The position numbers were made by a program, and so were the translations under genes. A stretch of 64,000 bases of DNA from Microstegium vimineum. Its lineage: Eukaryota > Streptophyta > Magnoliopsida > Poales > Poaceae. The stretch lies in assembly GCA_022036555.1 (NCBI GenBank), contig CM039126.1, positions 2,320,676-2,384,675 on the forward strand. Direction: 5' to 3'. Position 1 is the stretch's first letter; the number at the start of each line of letters is the position of its first letter. Below, in pieces: positions 1 to 10,791 of this stretch. The notes under the pieces were generated by a model. The model had not been told where the DNA came from. It saw only the letters and a list, made by a program, of their open reading frames with translations, and did no database searches.

Positions 1-905
1 ATCATATTTAGGTTAGTGATACACATATACAAAAGGTTGCAACATTTACCTAAAGGCAGTTGAAACATTTAGTTGAAACAATTAAAACATGTGTCTGAAA
101 CTTGAAAAACGTACCTGAAACACACTTGAAAACTATTACAACCAAACATAGCATCCGAATAAAACACATGCAGTATATGTGAAACATATACAACATCCAA
201 ATAAACACAATTACAACATGATTCCAGAAAAATAGGTGAAAGAAACATCTAAAACACTCAAAACATACTCTTGCAACATGCCTCTCAAACAATTACAACA
301 TATGCAACATGTGCAATATCCCACGATCTACTTTTGTAACATTCATATCAAATAAATGCAACATATCCATGAAACTCTTGAAAAATATAATTGCAACATA
401 GGGGGAGAAAGAGCCTAGCGCAGGGAGTGTCATGGCCACCGGATCTATAGGCATTGGGGGCTCCCGGTGGGGAAGGACACCACCGGTGTAGGGGGGAGGG
501 GCGCCGTCGGGTGGGAGAGGAGAACATCGGGGTGACCAAAAGTGCCGCCGGGGGTCAGGGAACATAGGGGGGGCGTCAGTCGATTCCGATCGTGGTCGGC
601 GGTGGCTGCTCTGGAGCCTGTCCATCGCTGGGGCTAGTGACGAGGACCGTTGTGACGGTAGACAGCGACAACCCACGTGTTGTAGCAGTTTTCCACATTG
701 AGTGTCGGGGTGGGAGAAGGGGCCGCTGGGGTGGGGAGGAGGAGGCCGAAGTGGGGGGAGCGCACCGCCGCCAGGTAGGGAGGCGGCCATGGCCGCGGGA
801 CGGGGTAGCGCGCGGGACACGAGCTGTGGAATGGAGGATGAAGCGAGGTGCGGGAGTGAGCGAATGAGGCGAGTTAGGTAGCGGTGGGGCCGCACGATGT
901 TGGGT
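1..905. repeat. AT-rich degenerate repeat followed by a GC-rich block, unclassified
   Basis: The first 400 bases are built from loosely repeated words of the gaaacat / gcaacat type, a pattern common in grass intergenic transposon remnants. From about 400 to 905 the sequence becomes very GC-rich. Open frames here, on both strands, are proline/arginine-rich and low complexity, with no recognisable domain or splice logic, so I do not call a gene. The element class is not determined. Confidence 0.4.
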
Positions 906-2736
906 CAATCGGCTCACATACTCGGAACGGCGCGTCAGGCATGGACACGTCAGAACGGACACTCTCACAGAAGCATTATCTTTTATTAGGAATCACACAG
1001 ACGCCCAAGCTCACAAACACGAGCACGTTGTCTACCACTGAAATAGTATCATCAAATCTTAGAACAAATAATCTAGAAGAATAACACCCCTGTCAAGTTG
1101 AGAATCTAAATGATGAGTAGGTCCACCGTCTTCTCCCAATCCGCAGAGCAAGCACTACCAGTGCCGCACAGCAGTGATATGCGACACGGCTGCATTTTTT
1201 TTTACCGGAGATGAGCACCAGTAATTAGTAAGTACAGCTTGTTTCTTTCGTTTGCAGTACGTGGCACCTCGTCGTCATGTCCATAGACGCTTTCAATGTA
1301 AACTTACAACAACAGGAAAAATACTTCTAAAATAACAGTAAAACATTTCACTTTGTCATATGTTTACTTATTGCACACGCACACTACTTGCATTCGCTTA
1401 CCAAGTACCTACAAAATTTAACAACGGAAATATTTGGAGGGCAAGAGGGGCCGGGGCCGGACAATTGGGGAAGTGTCATGGCAGAAACCAAAGAGATGAG
1501 ACAGCAGGAATAATGATAAGGGGTATCAGCATTATTGTCATGCATGTTAAAATAATGGGACTTATATATGTTTCAGCACAAAGAGAAAAAGGACTCGATT
1601 CTGATCCGATAATGAGTGTGTGTGTGTGATACGCCAAGAATTATTTGGATGGAGAGGACATATAAAGAAAAGCTGAGAAGAAGTATCATGTTTTTTTGGA
1701 GGGCGGAGGGTGCTTAAAGAACCTAATAACAGTAACCCATTACTTACAGAAATTTGAATGAAGAAAAAACAATTACCATGTGTAAATTAACGACTGAAAT
1801 TTTTAACTTAGTTTAAAGCAGGCTGAGAAATGATTGTCCTTCCCAGAGATTTTTGTTTGAGGTGGTATCCGATCATCCTTCACAAATGTGTTGCTGCACA
1901 TCTGACACTGGGAAACAGCATAGGGAGCTTTTCGTTCTCTTTCAATTTTATGCATGGGAGAGAGTATGACACACTGCATGGTTGAAGTTTCGAATAGTTT
2001 TCTGACTTTTTAGGATTTGGTTTCCTTTGGCGATCTCATCTACAATCATACACTTATATATTTTATTTGACTTTCTTTTCAGTCATGCACTTGTGTTTCT
2101 TATTACTATTCAATGTAGTTCTTACCTATGATGTTCTTTTCCTTTTGCAAATTCATTGAACTTATAAGTTAATAGGAAAGGAAACCATCCTACACTTAGT
2201 CACAAGAGACTTTATAGCATAGTGAAGAGGCCTTGAGTTTGGTTCCTAGGAACTACATGCTTGAAAAATCACACGTCTTGCCACCGTGGTGCTTCACTGG
2301 TGGACTTCTCCCGGTATTAAAAATGTTTTTTTGGCTAATTTTTATGATTAAATTCAAATTTGTAAAAAATGGTCTTTATGCAAGTGGGCTACATCGCCTC
2401 TAGAAATCCTTTTTATGAGTGGTTTGGAACACCAACTATCTTTAAAAATCATTTTCTAAACATATCTGTATGTATAACCACTCTTAGAAATCCTTGATTC
2501 CTAGAGGCCCTTGAGTAGACATGGTTGCTACAAGCACATCTACAAATCAATTTTGTAATAGTGCTTATTGTTTGGATTTTGAACACATGGAAAACATATA
2601 GTGAGACCAAAGAGAAGGATATATCAAGAAGATTTCTCCATGAGGCTGAAGTAAGATTATAATCTTGATTTTTTCTATTGAACAAGCAAAAGTCATTCCT
2701 ACTAGAATCATATAAGTCAGAAAATGAACTAGCGAT
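906..2736. other. Intergenic, nothing recognised
   Basis: AT-rich single-copy-looking sequence with short runs such as a TG microsatellite near 1,615-1,628. I see no conserved coding frame, RNA gene or clear transposon terminus on either strand. Confidence 0.5.
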
Positions 2737-4135
2737 TGTGACGGAACCTCCCAATAACAGGGTCCACTTGTATGGATCATTGTCCAACTGACACTTAATC
2801 ACACACAAGTGATCCAAGCCTTAAGAAGTCCATCAGGTGGATTCAATCGAGTCATCCACCTTTTCCGAGCTGGATCACTTTACAAGTACTTGCAGCATCA
2901 CACATTTATTACAAAATATATATCAGAGTAAAAAGCGGAAGATTTACACAACGTTAATTTACAAAATGTAGTTTCAAACTTTCAAACTTAGATTATTTCA
3001 TTACCAAGTAGGAAACCTTGCCCTAGGTTTCGTACAAGCTTATTCGCCTTCTTTAACTTCTATACTGACCAACCGAAAGGTGCTAGTCAAAAGGAGCCTC
3101 ACCTGCAACAAGGGTTAACAAACCCTGAGTACAAAAGTACTCAACAAGTCTAAACCGACCATTTTATACTTTAGTGGACAATAGATATGCAGGCTAAGTG
3201 GGTATCAAGGTAGGTTTGCACCAATATCAAAGCTTTTGCGGAAATGAGCATTTGATAAAACATTTTAAATTGATTCGTTTTTGGTAAACAGTTACCCAAG
3301 TATCGATCGCAGTTTTGATCAATAACGTGGTAACAACCATATTTACCAAAACCATCTATAGTATCTGGTTCAAGTTTCATTAACTACGATGTGGACAAAA
3401 GAGTCGAGTCTCCATAACCGAGGAGCACGACGATTTGAATCGATTAAGCCCAGCTGGGGATTCCTTATCACACGACATATGTAGCACTAAAGCTTGCATA
3501 TGACAACCTTTCTCCGGATCCTCCACCCAAGACCGGGATTCCGCCACCCGAGAGCACAGTACACCTCCCATCCAGCCCTAGGCCAACCCTAGGCCAGGAG
3601 GGTACACACTACTCTCGCCATCTCTCCACTCCCAGTGCGGGTTAACCATTCTTAGCATGGAATAGCCAAAGTCTAGCTTCCCGAAGTATGTGACCAGTAC
3701 TGCAAGGTCTCGTCCCAATAGCATCCACAACGGATGGTTCCTAATCGACACAGGCGGAAAGAACCCGCTCACCAGACGGCCCATCTGGTGGCTCACCAAC
3801 ATCGTGTCCGTCCGGTCTCAGTTTATTACTCCCCACGTTCTTTCCATTCATTCCAAAAAGTAAGTTGAAATTCTCAAAGGGAGTATTCTCTTAAAATTCA
3901 CAGGTGACAGGCAATCACTTGGTTTTTTTTATTCTAAGCATGACTAAGCTTTCATATCAATTTTGTATCTCAACGGTATCAAGAAAAAGGATTGAATAAT
4001 CAAGGTAGATAATGCATCAATTAGGTATTCATTTGAGAAAGAGTTTTTCATGCAATACTTAACTTTAAGCTTAGCAGAAATATACTTTTAAACACAAGGG
4101 AATTGTTTAAATGCACCGGGGCTTGCCTTAGTTTG
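2737..4135. repeat. Possible LTR-retrotransposon remnant
   Basis: The block begins with tgtgacggaacctccc, which resembles a grass gypsy-type LTR start. It contains phrases such as ccctgagtacaaaagtactcaacaag, a pattern I associate with repetitive LTR sequence in grasses. No second LTR, primer-binding site or pol domain is visible, and the right limit is arbitrary because a MITE starts at 4,138. The short open frames between 3,170 and 3,800 have no family resemblance. The assignment comes from pattern memory only. Confidence 0.3.
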
Positions 4136-4217
4136 TACTCCCTCTGTTTCAAATTATAGTTCGTTTTAAATTTTTGTGCAAAATATCACTTCTTTTGTTA
4201 TGGTTTGCTTATTTAAA

Positions 4218-5600
4218 GCCCGTTTGGACACTAGAAACGTTTCAGTTTCTTGTGTGAATCATAAGAATCGGCACCAAACGCTACTTTTGGTTGGTGATTC
4301 GAATCTGAAACGTTTCAGTATTTCTACGTGTAAACACGAAACTGCCAAAGCTTGGTTTCGCACAGATTCTCCTCTCGGCTCTTCCTACTACTATATGATA
4401 TATTTTTTAATAGTGACTATACTATTTTAGTTAGTCTTTTTGTTGACACTAAAAAAAACCGTCGAGGCTGCGAACACATCGGGCTTATACCCAAATTCGA
4501 TATCCGAGGTGTGCCAGTTGATTTGACCAGTTAATCGACAAGGATGATAACTAGAACAAAGTTGAACGAGACGACGGCAATGCGCCCGGACATCAAGGCT
4601 CTGATTTGCTCAAAACACGGAACTTGCGAAGCTGACGAAGATCTTGTAGATGCAGCCCGTCGAAATTTCGCAAGAACTCGTGGACAAACTAGAACTAATG
4701 CAATAAAAGTAGGTTTGCTGGAAAAGTAGATGAAAACAATAGACTTGTTTGATTGATTGTGTATATTTTTTACACCACCCCTCGGTACATATTTATACCC
4801 CAGTAAGAGGAGTTGTAAACAGGCACGACCCATATCTTTCCTAAACAAAACTCCTATTTTTAAGGAAATAAACGACTAGTGTAAAAGTCGGACTCAAACT
4901 ATAATAATAATACTGGCATAAAATCACCAGTTTTCATATCCGTCTCCTTTACGATGAAACCTTCCATCGGTAGACTTCTAATCTGCAACCTTCCTCCATC
5001 ATCATCGGCAGCTTTCTGCTGACGTCAACTACGTCATCCCGCTCCCATCGGCAGCACCTTACCGCTCATTGGCAGCTCCCCATTTTCATCGGCAATGTCA
5101 CCCTTCTTCTATCGGCAATACTTTTTATCGGCAACACTGCTCTACCTTCATCGGCAACTCCTTCCTATCGGCAAGTAGCCTTCTTCCTTCCTTGATGTCT
5201 CAATCAAATTCACCATTGACAATCTCCTTTACTTTCATCGGTAACCTAACCGGTAGTATCTTGATGCCGATAGGGAACAGTGGCCATCTTTTTGCCGATC
5301 AGTGTACTTGGTTTATATTGACACGTACCAAAAAACAGTGGCAACACTTTTTTTTTAAGTTGCAACAAGATAAAAAATTTATTTAAGTTGTTCTTTGCTC
5401 ACAAAAAATTCTGATGATATTTTAAGCGTATTTTAATTTATATAATTTTTGTATGTAAAACTATTTTTTTCGAAATCATAATCCAACCCGCTAGTCAAAC
5501 GATTTCATAAAGTGATTCTGATTCATCATCCGAAACGTTTCTTCAGAGAATCTGGATCTGAAACGTTTCTACGTGAATCTGGATCCCTACCAAACGCACC
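4218..5600. mobile_element. Insertion nested in the MITE, DNA-transposon-like ends
   Basis: The insert starts gcccgtttgg and ends ccaaacgcacc, giving short inverted ends. Both sub-terminal regions carry inverted copies of the phrase gaatctgaaacgtttc. The class is unclear: ends of this kind occur in PIF/Harbinger and hAT derivatives, and the target-site duplication is not resolved. The interior has no transposase frame, so it is non-autonomous. It also contains the catcggcaa-word cluster described separately. Confidence 0.45.
4960..5300. repeat. Cluster of catcggcaa-like words
   Basis: More than ten copies of catcggca(a/g) or close variants occur at irregular spacing of about 10-35 bases. It is not a strict tandem array and has no convincing coding meaning. 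It lies inside the insert that split the MITE. Confidence 0.6.
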
Positions 5601-5825
5601 ATTAATAAATGATCTACAAGAATGACTTAAATTTAACTATGTTTGCACAAAATTTTTGAATAAGATGAATGATCAAACTCAGAGTTTAAAAAGTCAAACG
5701 AAATATAATTTAAAACGATAGAGAGTAATAATCCTTGCTAATAGCCTAGCTAATAATGAGGATTGGAGTAAAGCCAGGGAGCAAGGGGGGCCAAGCTTTA
5801 GTTATTATTTGCCGCTCGTAGTGCC

Positions 5826-5831
5826 TATATA
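5826..5831 (+). promoter_or_regulatory. Likely TATA box of the aspartic-protease-like gene
   Basis: The sequence tatatatgc lies about 95 bases before the preferred start codon at 5,924, leaving room for a short 5' UTR. An upstream ATG at 5,831 overlaps this box and so is unlikely to be transcribed, which supports 5,924 as the start. Confidence 0.4.
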
Positions 5832-5923
5832 TGCATGCCCATGCCATGCCAGAGATGCAGAGTCCATGGGAAACTATCTGTAGCCCAGGACTTTTGCAGG
5901 AAATAAAAACACTCAAAGCCGCC

Positions 5924-7711
5924 ATGGCTTTCGTTTTGGCTCCACTACTGTTCCTTGTCTTGCTTTGTCCTCTTCCTCCTCTTGTCCGTGCAGCAGCAGA
6001 ATATGAACATGAACATGGAGACGACTACTACATGGACGTCGTGGCCGTGAGCTCGCTGAAAGCCGCCTCCTACTGCTTGGGACACAGGGGTATGTACGTA
6101 CCTTGGTCAGGCAATGCATGCGTACGTGTGTAGTGTGTGTTTTTATAAGGACGACGTACGTGTGCGTTGTGTGTTAAATTTTCACTATCTAAATGATGAA
6201 AAATTTCTAGTGTTTTTAAATAATAATAAAACACTACCGCTAGTCATAACATATTAGAATCCACGCTACAAAAAATTTAGCTAATAAAAAAATTATACTA
6301 AATCTTAAATGATAAATAAAAACATTAAAATAAAGAACTTCGCCTCATCATAGGAGAAGTTGTAAGATTTGACCACATGCATATATGCAGTGACTCCGCC
6401 CCCCAACCGCACGTGGATACCAGTGGATCTTCCTCACGGCCCATGCTCGCTATCGTCGTCGTCGTCGACGCCGCCGTCCGTGGCCGAGCTGCTCCGCCGT
6501 GACCAGCGCCGCGCAGACGACGTCCAGAGGAGGCTGTTTATCAGCAAGAATGGAACCAACGACAACAAGGGTGATGATAAGCAGCCGGCGCCTACTGATG
6601 AATCGGATGTCAACACAGGGGCCAGGACGCAAGTCGAGTACGGCACAACGGCGGGCACAGATTCTTCAACGACGATGAGCATCGACCCTGCGGCGACGAC
6701 GGCGGCGCCGCTCCGGCCGGGCGTGATCCAGACGGTGGTGCTGGACACGGCGAGCGACGTGCCGTGGGTGCAGTGCGTGCCGTGCCCCGTGCCGCCGTGC
6801 CACCCGCAGACGGACACCTTCTACGACCCCACCAAGTCGCCCACCTACGCCGCCTTCTCCTGCGGCTCCCCGTCGTGCCGGCAGCTCGGCCCTTACGCCA
6901 ACGGCTGCGTGAGCAACCAGTGCCAGTACCGCGTCACCTACCCCGTCGACGGGTCGTCGGCGTCGGGCACCTACAGCTCCGACCTGCTCACGCTCAACCC
7001 CAACACCGGGTCAGCAACTTCAAGTTCGGGTGCACCCACGTCGACCAGGGCAACTTCGACACCACCACCTCCGGGATCTTGGCGCTCGGCGGCGGCCCGG
7101 AGTCGCTGGTATCCCAGACCGCGTCCGTCTACGGCCGCGCCTTCTCCTACTGCATCCCGCCGTCGGCGAGCTACTTCGGCTTCTTCGTCCTCGGAGTGCC
7201 ACGGTCGTCCTTGATGAGCTACGTGGTGACGCCCATGCTCAGGGACAATCGGGCGCCGGCGACGTTCTACCGCGTGCAGCTCCGGGCCATCACCGTCGGC
7301 GGGCAGCGGGTGAGCGTGCCGGCAGCGGCCTTCGCCGCCGGCACGGTGCTGGACTCGCGCACGGCCATCACGCGCCTGCCGCCGACGGCGTACCAGGCGC
7401 TGCGCGCCGCGTTCAGGAGGAGCATGAGCATGTACCGCGCGGCTGCACCGAAAGGCAGCCTCGACACCTGCTACGACTTCACCGGCGTTCGCAGCGTGAA
7501 GCTGCCGAAGGTGGCGCTGGTGTTCGACGGCGACGCCGCCACCGTGCAGCTGGACCCGTCGGGCGTCCTCTTCCATGACTGCCTCGCCTTCACCTCCAAC
7601 AGGGATGACCGCATGCCGGGGATCCTCGGCAACGTGCAGCAGCAGACCATCGAGGTGCTCTACAATGTCGGTGGAGGAGGATCCGTCGGATTCCGCCGCA
7701 ACGCCTGCTGA
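5924..7711 (+). CDS. A1 aspartic-protease-like protein (nepenthesin type), atypical active sites, one frameshift
   Basis: Two exons are proposed: 5,924-6,089 and 6,391-7,711 (GT-AG intron of 301 bases). Splicing joins an N-terminal signal peptide (hydrophobic run after MAFVLAPLLF) to a prodomain-like stretch containing RVTPPPNRTW and PHGPCS, typical of the plant secreted aspartic protease family near At5g10770. The catalytic domain keeps WVQC, the YGRAFSYC region, GILGNVQQQT and a C-terminal GFRR. The product would be about 495 residues, normal for the family. Two oddities stand out. The first active site is DTAS (codons at 6,744-6,755) and the second DSRT (7,352-7,363), instead of DTGS and DSGT. 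Around 7,008-7,010 one base is missing, so the frame changes between NPNT and VSNFKFGC. A real null allele and a base-calling error are both possible. Protease activity is doubtful even if the frame is intact; a secreted, inactive relative is an alternative. Confidence 0.8.
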
Positions 7712-8016
7712 GTGATCAGGCTAGCTAGCTGCCTCGAGCTAGCCCTGCTCTACTGCAATACTCGCTAGTACTCCGTACAAGCTATAGCTCATCATTGGGA
7801 GATGCATGAGAGGTAGCTTGATTATACTGTTCCAGTAAATAAAGCCAAGATGCGCAACTTGTGCACATGCATGTTTGTGGCTATGTACTACTCTTGTTCC
7901 TTTTACAAGGCTGGGTGGGTGTAAAATGGCATATATATATATATATCTATATATATATTTGTATAATCTACAATCTATATTCTTGAAAAATGGCTATGTA
8001 TTATATTATTGTCTTA
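7712..8016. other. 3' flank of the protease-like gene, with AT microsatellite
   Basis: A canonical aataaa at about 7,838 could serve as the polyadenylation signal. A TA/AT dinucleotide run occupies about 7,929-7,960. Nothing else is recognised. Confidence 0.45.
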
Positions 8017-8144
8017 GACCTTGTTTAGATGTAGTTAGATTCGTCTCAATCCACACGGTTAAGATGGATTAGAGTGAAACTTAAACTAAGTTCCACCCCA
8101 ACACACGTGGATTGATGTGAATACGATAATATTCAAACAAGGCC
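8017..8144. mobile_element. Tourist/PIF-Harbinger-like MITE, 128 bp
   Basis: The ends are inverted (gaccttgttta at the left, inverse of aaacaaggcc at the right). Both are flanked by TTA (8,014-8,016 and 8,145-8,147), the 3-base target duplication of PIF/Harbinger elements. It has no coding capacity. Confidence 0.65.
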
Positions 8145-8394
8145 TTAATTAATTAATCTATATATCTATACACATGTAATATATTGTGTAGTGAAGGAAT
8201 TCTTCTATATCCACCTTTTTAACTTCCTACAATACCCTTTTCTCTTTTATCTTGTTGCGACTCAAACTCATGCCCCGTGCCCATGCGAGTTAAAACCATA
8301 CGCGTTTTTGCAATGGTATGAAGTCCAACTCCAATACATATTGAAATGAATGATTGATGTGTGAGCGATTGTTACATAAATTTTCGAGTAATAA
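8145..8394. other. Short intergenic spacer
   Basis: AT-rich spacer between a Tourist-like MITE and the CACTA element. No feature seen. Confidence 0.5.
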
Positions 8395-9433
8395 AACTAC
8401 TAAAAACAGATTTTATCAACCACATTTGCACCTATTGTTTCACAAATACGGTTGGTGACGATTTTCACCAACAATTTGTAATACAAACCATTGGTGAATG
8501 TCGTTTTCACTAATCGTTCGTGTTACAAACAATCGATAAAAATGTGTGACTCCCTCTCCCATAGTGTGCCTTACTTAGTGCGGCCCACAGGCGGAACCCA
8601 CTCGCCCGCGTGTCTCCTTATGATTGGCGCTTGTGAGTGAGAACGGATAAATGGACCCACCTCCGCCGTGTCCATGCTTTTTTGCCATCGGTCACTCTCA
8701 CACACACACCCTCCTTACCTCTTCTCCATTACTCCTCCCTCTCTAGCTATTCCTATTTTTTTGGAGGGCGTGGGCGGCCTCTAGTCCGGCGTGGTTCCCC
8801 GGTGTGTTGGCCTCTAGCACGGCTGCCCAAATGCGAGGAAGGCTCAGTGGCCGGCCCTAGCTAGCACACGCGGCCTTTGGCGCGCGCGGTATAGCATGGT
8901 GACCCAATGGCGTAGGCCGGGGCCTAGTGTAGGTAGTCGTTGGCATGGCGCCCTGGTAGTGCGAGCACCCGGCCTCCTATCCTGATGGTGCGAGGGAGCC
9001 CAACCTGGGTGGCCCAGAGTGGCGCCTTGACAGCGAGGTGTTGGCTCCCTAGCCCGGTAGAGTGGCAGCCCCGACGCGTAAGGTCTTTGGCGCAGAGGGT
9101 CTCCAACACGACCAGTCTTTAGCGCAGCCTTGCATATATAGCACCCTGATGGCGTGAGCGGCCTACAGCACGGGCCCTCGCATGGCATCCTAACGGTACG
9201 GTGAATGCGACACCAAGCACACGGTGGCCCCTTTTGCATGGGCTAGATGGTGGGTCGGTGCATTCGTCGTCGCAGGTGACTGCCTTTTTAATTTAACATA
9301 TCGCAGGTGAACCGACATTAATATGATCCGACAGTGGTAACCATGGCCGATATTACTGTCCACTTTCACCAATGAGCGGCGAAATCGGTGACAGGGGTTT
9401 TCAACCGTTGGTGATGTTGATTCTGTGGTAGTG
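8395..9433. mobile_element. Non-autonomous CACTA (En/Spm) element, 1,039 bp
   Basis: Read on the minus strand, the right end begins CACTACCACAGAA. The left end begins aactactaaaaac, a one-base-degraded version of the same terminus. Both are flanked by the trinucleotide taa (8,392-8,394 and 9,434-9,436), the 3-base duplication expected of CACTA elements. Sub-terminal words of the caccaac / gttggtg type repeat near both ends (for example 8,450-8,545 and 9,385-9,420), as in transposase-binding regions of this superfamily. The interior (about 8,580-9,250) is GC-rich but has no TNP2-like transposase, so mobility would depend on a partner element. Confidence 0.7.
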
Positions 9434-10104
9434 TAAGTTGTTTGGATAACCCTGCGAATATGTTCCGTTACAACATATGAACGCGTTTGCCACTAGTAAC
9501 TAGTGGAGTAGCCTAATTTCACAAGGAGTATGTGTACGTGCGTGTGTGCGCATTCACCAAGCGCATTGTTGCTCAAGCATAGAAGGTGGGGGTGATTCAA
9601 AGAATCTACCAATTAAAATGGATATGTACATTACTGATTGTTGTTTGGTTAGTAGAATACGTATTTGTCTAATTTTCATATGTAGTTTTGTCTTAGCATT
9701 TTTATGAATTTTTTTCTTCAGCTTGATAAATGCTAGGGAAGAAAGTACTAAGGTCGACGAGGAGATGGTTACCTTTGCGGCTTTGCCATCCAAGCTGCAG
9801 TTTTGGAAGAAACTACTAGCATTTGATTCCATGCCTCCACGTACTGGTAGAAACTTACCATTCAAAATTAGGTGTTTACACTAGCTAGGAGTTGCAAATT
9901 GCATAGCCTGAGTTCTCAAATTATATATAAAGGCGTAAAAATCATTCAATTAGTTGAAGACTCATCAATCACATACAGAAATAGGCAACCGATCGATTCG
10001 TTGATCCAGCAAGCTAGCTCCAAATAAAGCTAATAACCGGCGCAACAACACACACACACACGCACGTGAAATCATGAAACCCGACAAGTCTGGCCGGCAT
10101 ACGC
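9434..10104. other. Intergenic, downstream of the LEA-2 gene
   Basis: No coding frame or transposon end recognised. A short CA run lies near 10,050-10,062. The 3' UTR of the minus-strand gene at 10,105 probably falls here. Confidence 0.45.
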
Positions 10105-10791
10105 CTAGGCGCCGCCGCCGGTGCTGCAAACCACGTCCGGCCTGTTCTTGAAGGCCTCGTCATCCGGCGAGTCCCCACCGACGAGAAGCTGCGGGCAGTA
10201 GTAGGTGGTCGGGCGATAAGACGCGTTGAAGTTGGACCTCACCTCGGTGATGAGCGTGCCGTCCAACCGCATCGTCACGTCCCTGAAGAAGGTGCTGCCA
10301 TTGCCGGAGTAGAGCAAGTCAAAGTAGGAGCCGTCCATGTTTGCAGTTCTTTGCGCTTTGATGTTCAGTGAGGCGACAACCGCCTTTTGCTGCGCCACCA
10401 CTTTGTCTTTGACACCGAACACGACGAAGCTGTCTCTGCTCGGATGCGACGACGACGCCGAGACGTTCTTGTCGAAGAGGTAGCCGGTGACATTGACGAA
10501 GTACATCCGCGCGCGCCCGGCGGGATTGTCCGCCCGTAGGCCTAGCTGGAGAACCAGCATCGTCGGCGGCTGCGGTGGCGACGACGACTGGTCGTTGATC
10601 CCCACCATTGGCACGCAGCCGCCGGAGACCGAGAAGAAGAGCGACTCTGGCCGGAGAACTACCTGGATGGCGTTGACGATGACGGCGACGATGAGCACAG
10701 CCACCACCGAGGCCAACACGTACCGTACCGCGTCTATCCACCGGAACTGTGATGATTTCTCGGCGGCGTCGCCGTCCGCCACCGGCGCCAT
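10105..10791 (-). CDS. LEA-2 / NDR1-HIN1-like (NHL) membrane protein
   Basis: Single-exon gene encoding about 228 residues. I chose the first true ATG at 10,791; an upstream in-frame GTG adds ten residues without support. A short cytosolic N-terminus is followed by one hydrophobic helix at residues about 24-46 (YVLASVVAVLIVAV), then LRPESLFFSV, the usual entry into the LEA-2 (WHy-type) beta-sandwich of NHL proteins. Several Asn glycosylation sequons occur in the extracellular part (for example NVSAS, GNGST, NASY). NHL proteins are plasma-membrane proteins linked to pathogen and abiotic stress responses; the exact role here is unknown. It is divergently paired with a related gene starting at 11,920. 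A TATA-like tatataaat lies on the minus strand near 10,915-10,930. Family assignment is solid, subfamily is not. Confidence 0.85.
   Translation of the reverse strand: MAPVADGDAAEKSSQFRWIDAVRYVLASVVAVLIVAVIVNAIQVVLRPESLFFSVSGGCVPMVGINDQSSSPPQPPTMLVLQLGLRADNPAGRARMYFVNVTGYLFDKNVSASSSHPSRDSFVVFGVKDKVVAQQKAVVASLNIKAQRTANMDGSYFDLLYSGNGSTFFRDVTMRLDGTLITEVRSNFNASYRPTTYYCPQLLVGGDSPDDEAFKNRPDVVCSTGGGA

Larger units (their letters stand above)
4138..5725. mobile_element. Stowaway-type MITE split by a nested insertion
   Basis: The left end (4,138) reads CTCCCTCTGTTTCAAATTAT and the right end (5,725) is its imperfect inverse complement. TA flanks both sides (4,136-4,137 and 5,726-5,727), as expected for Tc1/mariner-derived Stowaway MITEs. 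The two half-elements cover about 4,138-4,217 and 5,601-5,725. The roughly 1.4 kb between them is foreign to the MITE, so the MITE was present first and was later interrupted. Confidence 0.65.

Noticed and set aside
293..905. Long overlapping open frames on both strands
   Set aside because: Proline/arginine-rich low-complexity products from a GC-rich repeat; no domain, no splice or start context.
6434..7576. Long antisense and alternate-frame ORFs over the protease-like gene
   Set aside because: They are composition shadows of GC-rich codons; the plus-strand frame carries all conserved motifs.
8637..9239. Several ORFs of 60-130 residues on both strands
   Set aside because: They lie inside the CACTA derivative and show no transposase or host-gene similarity.
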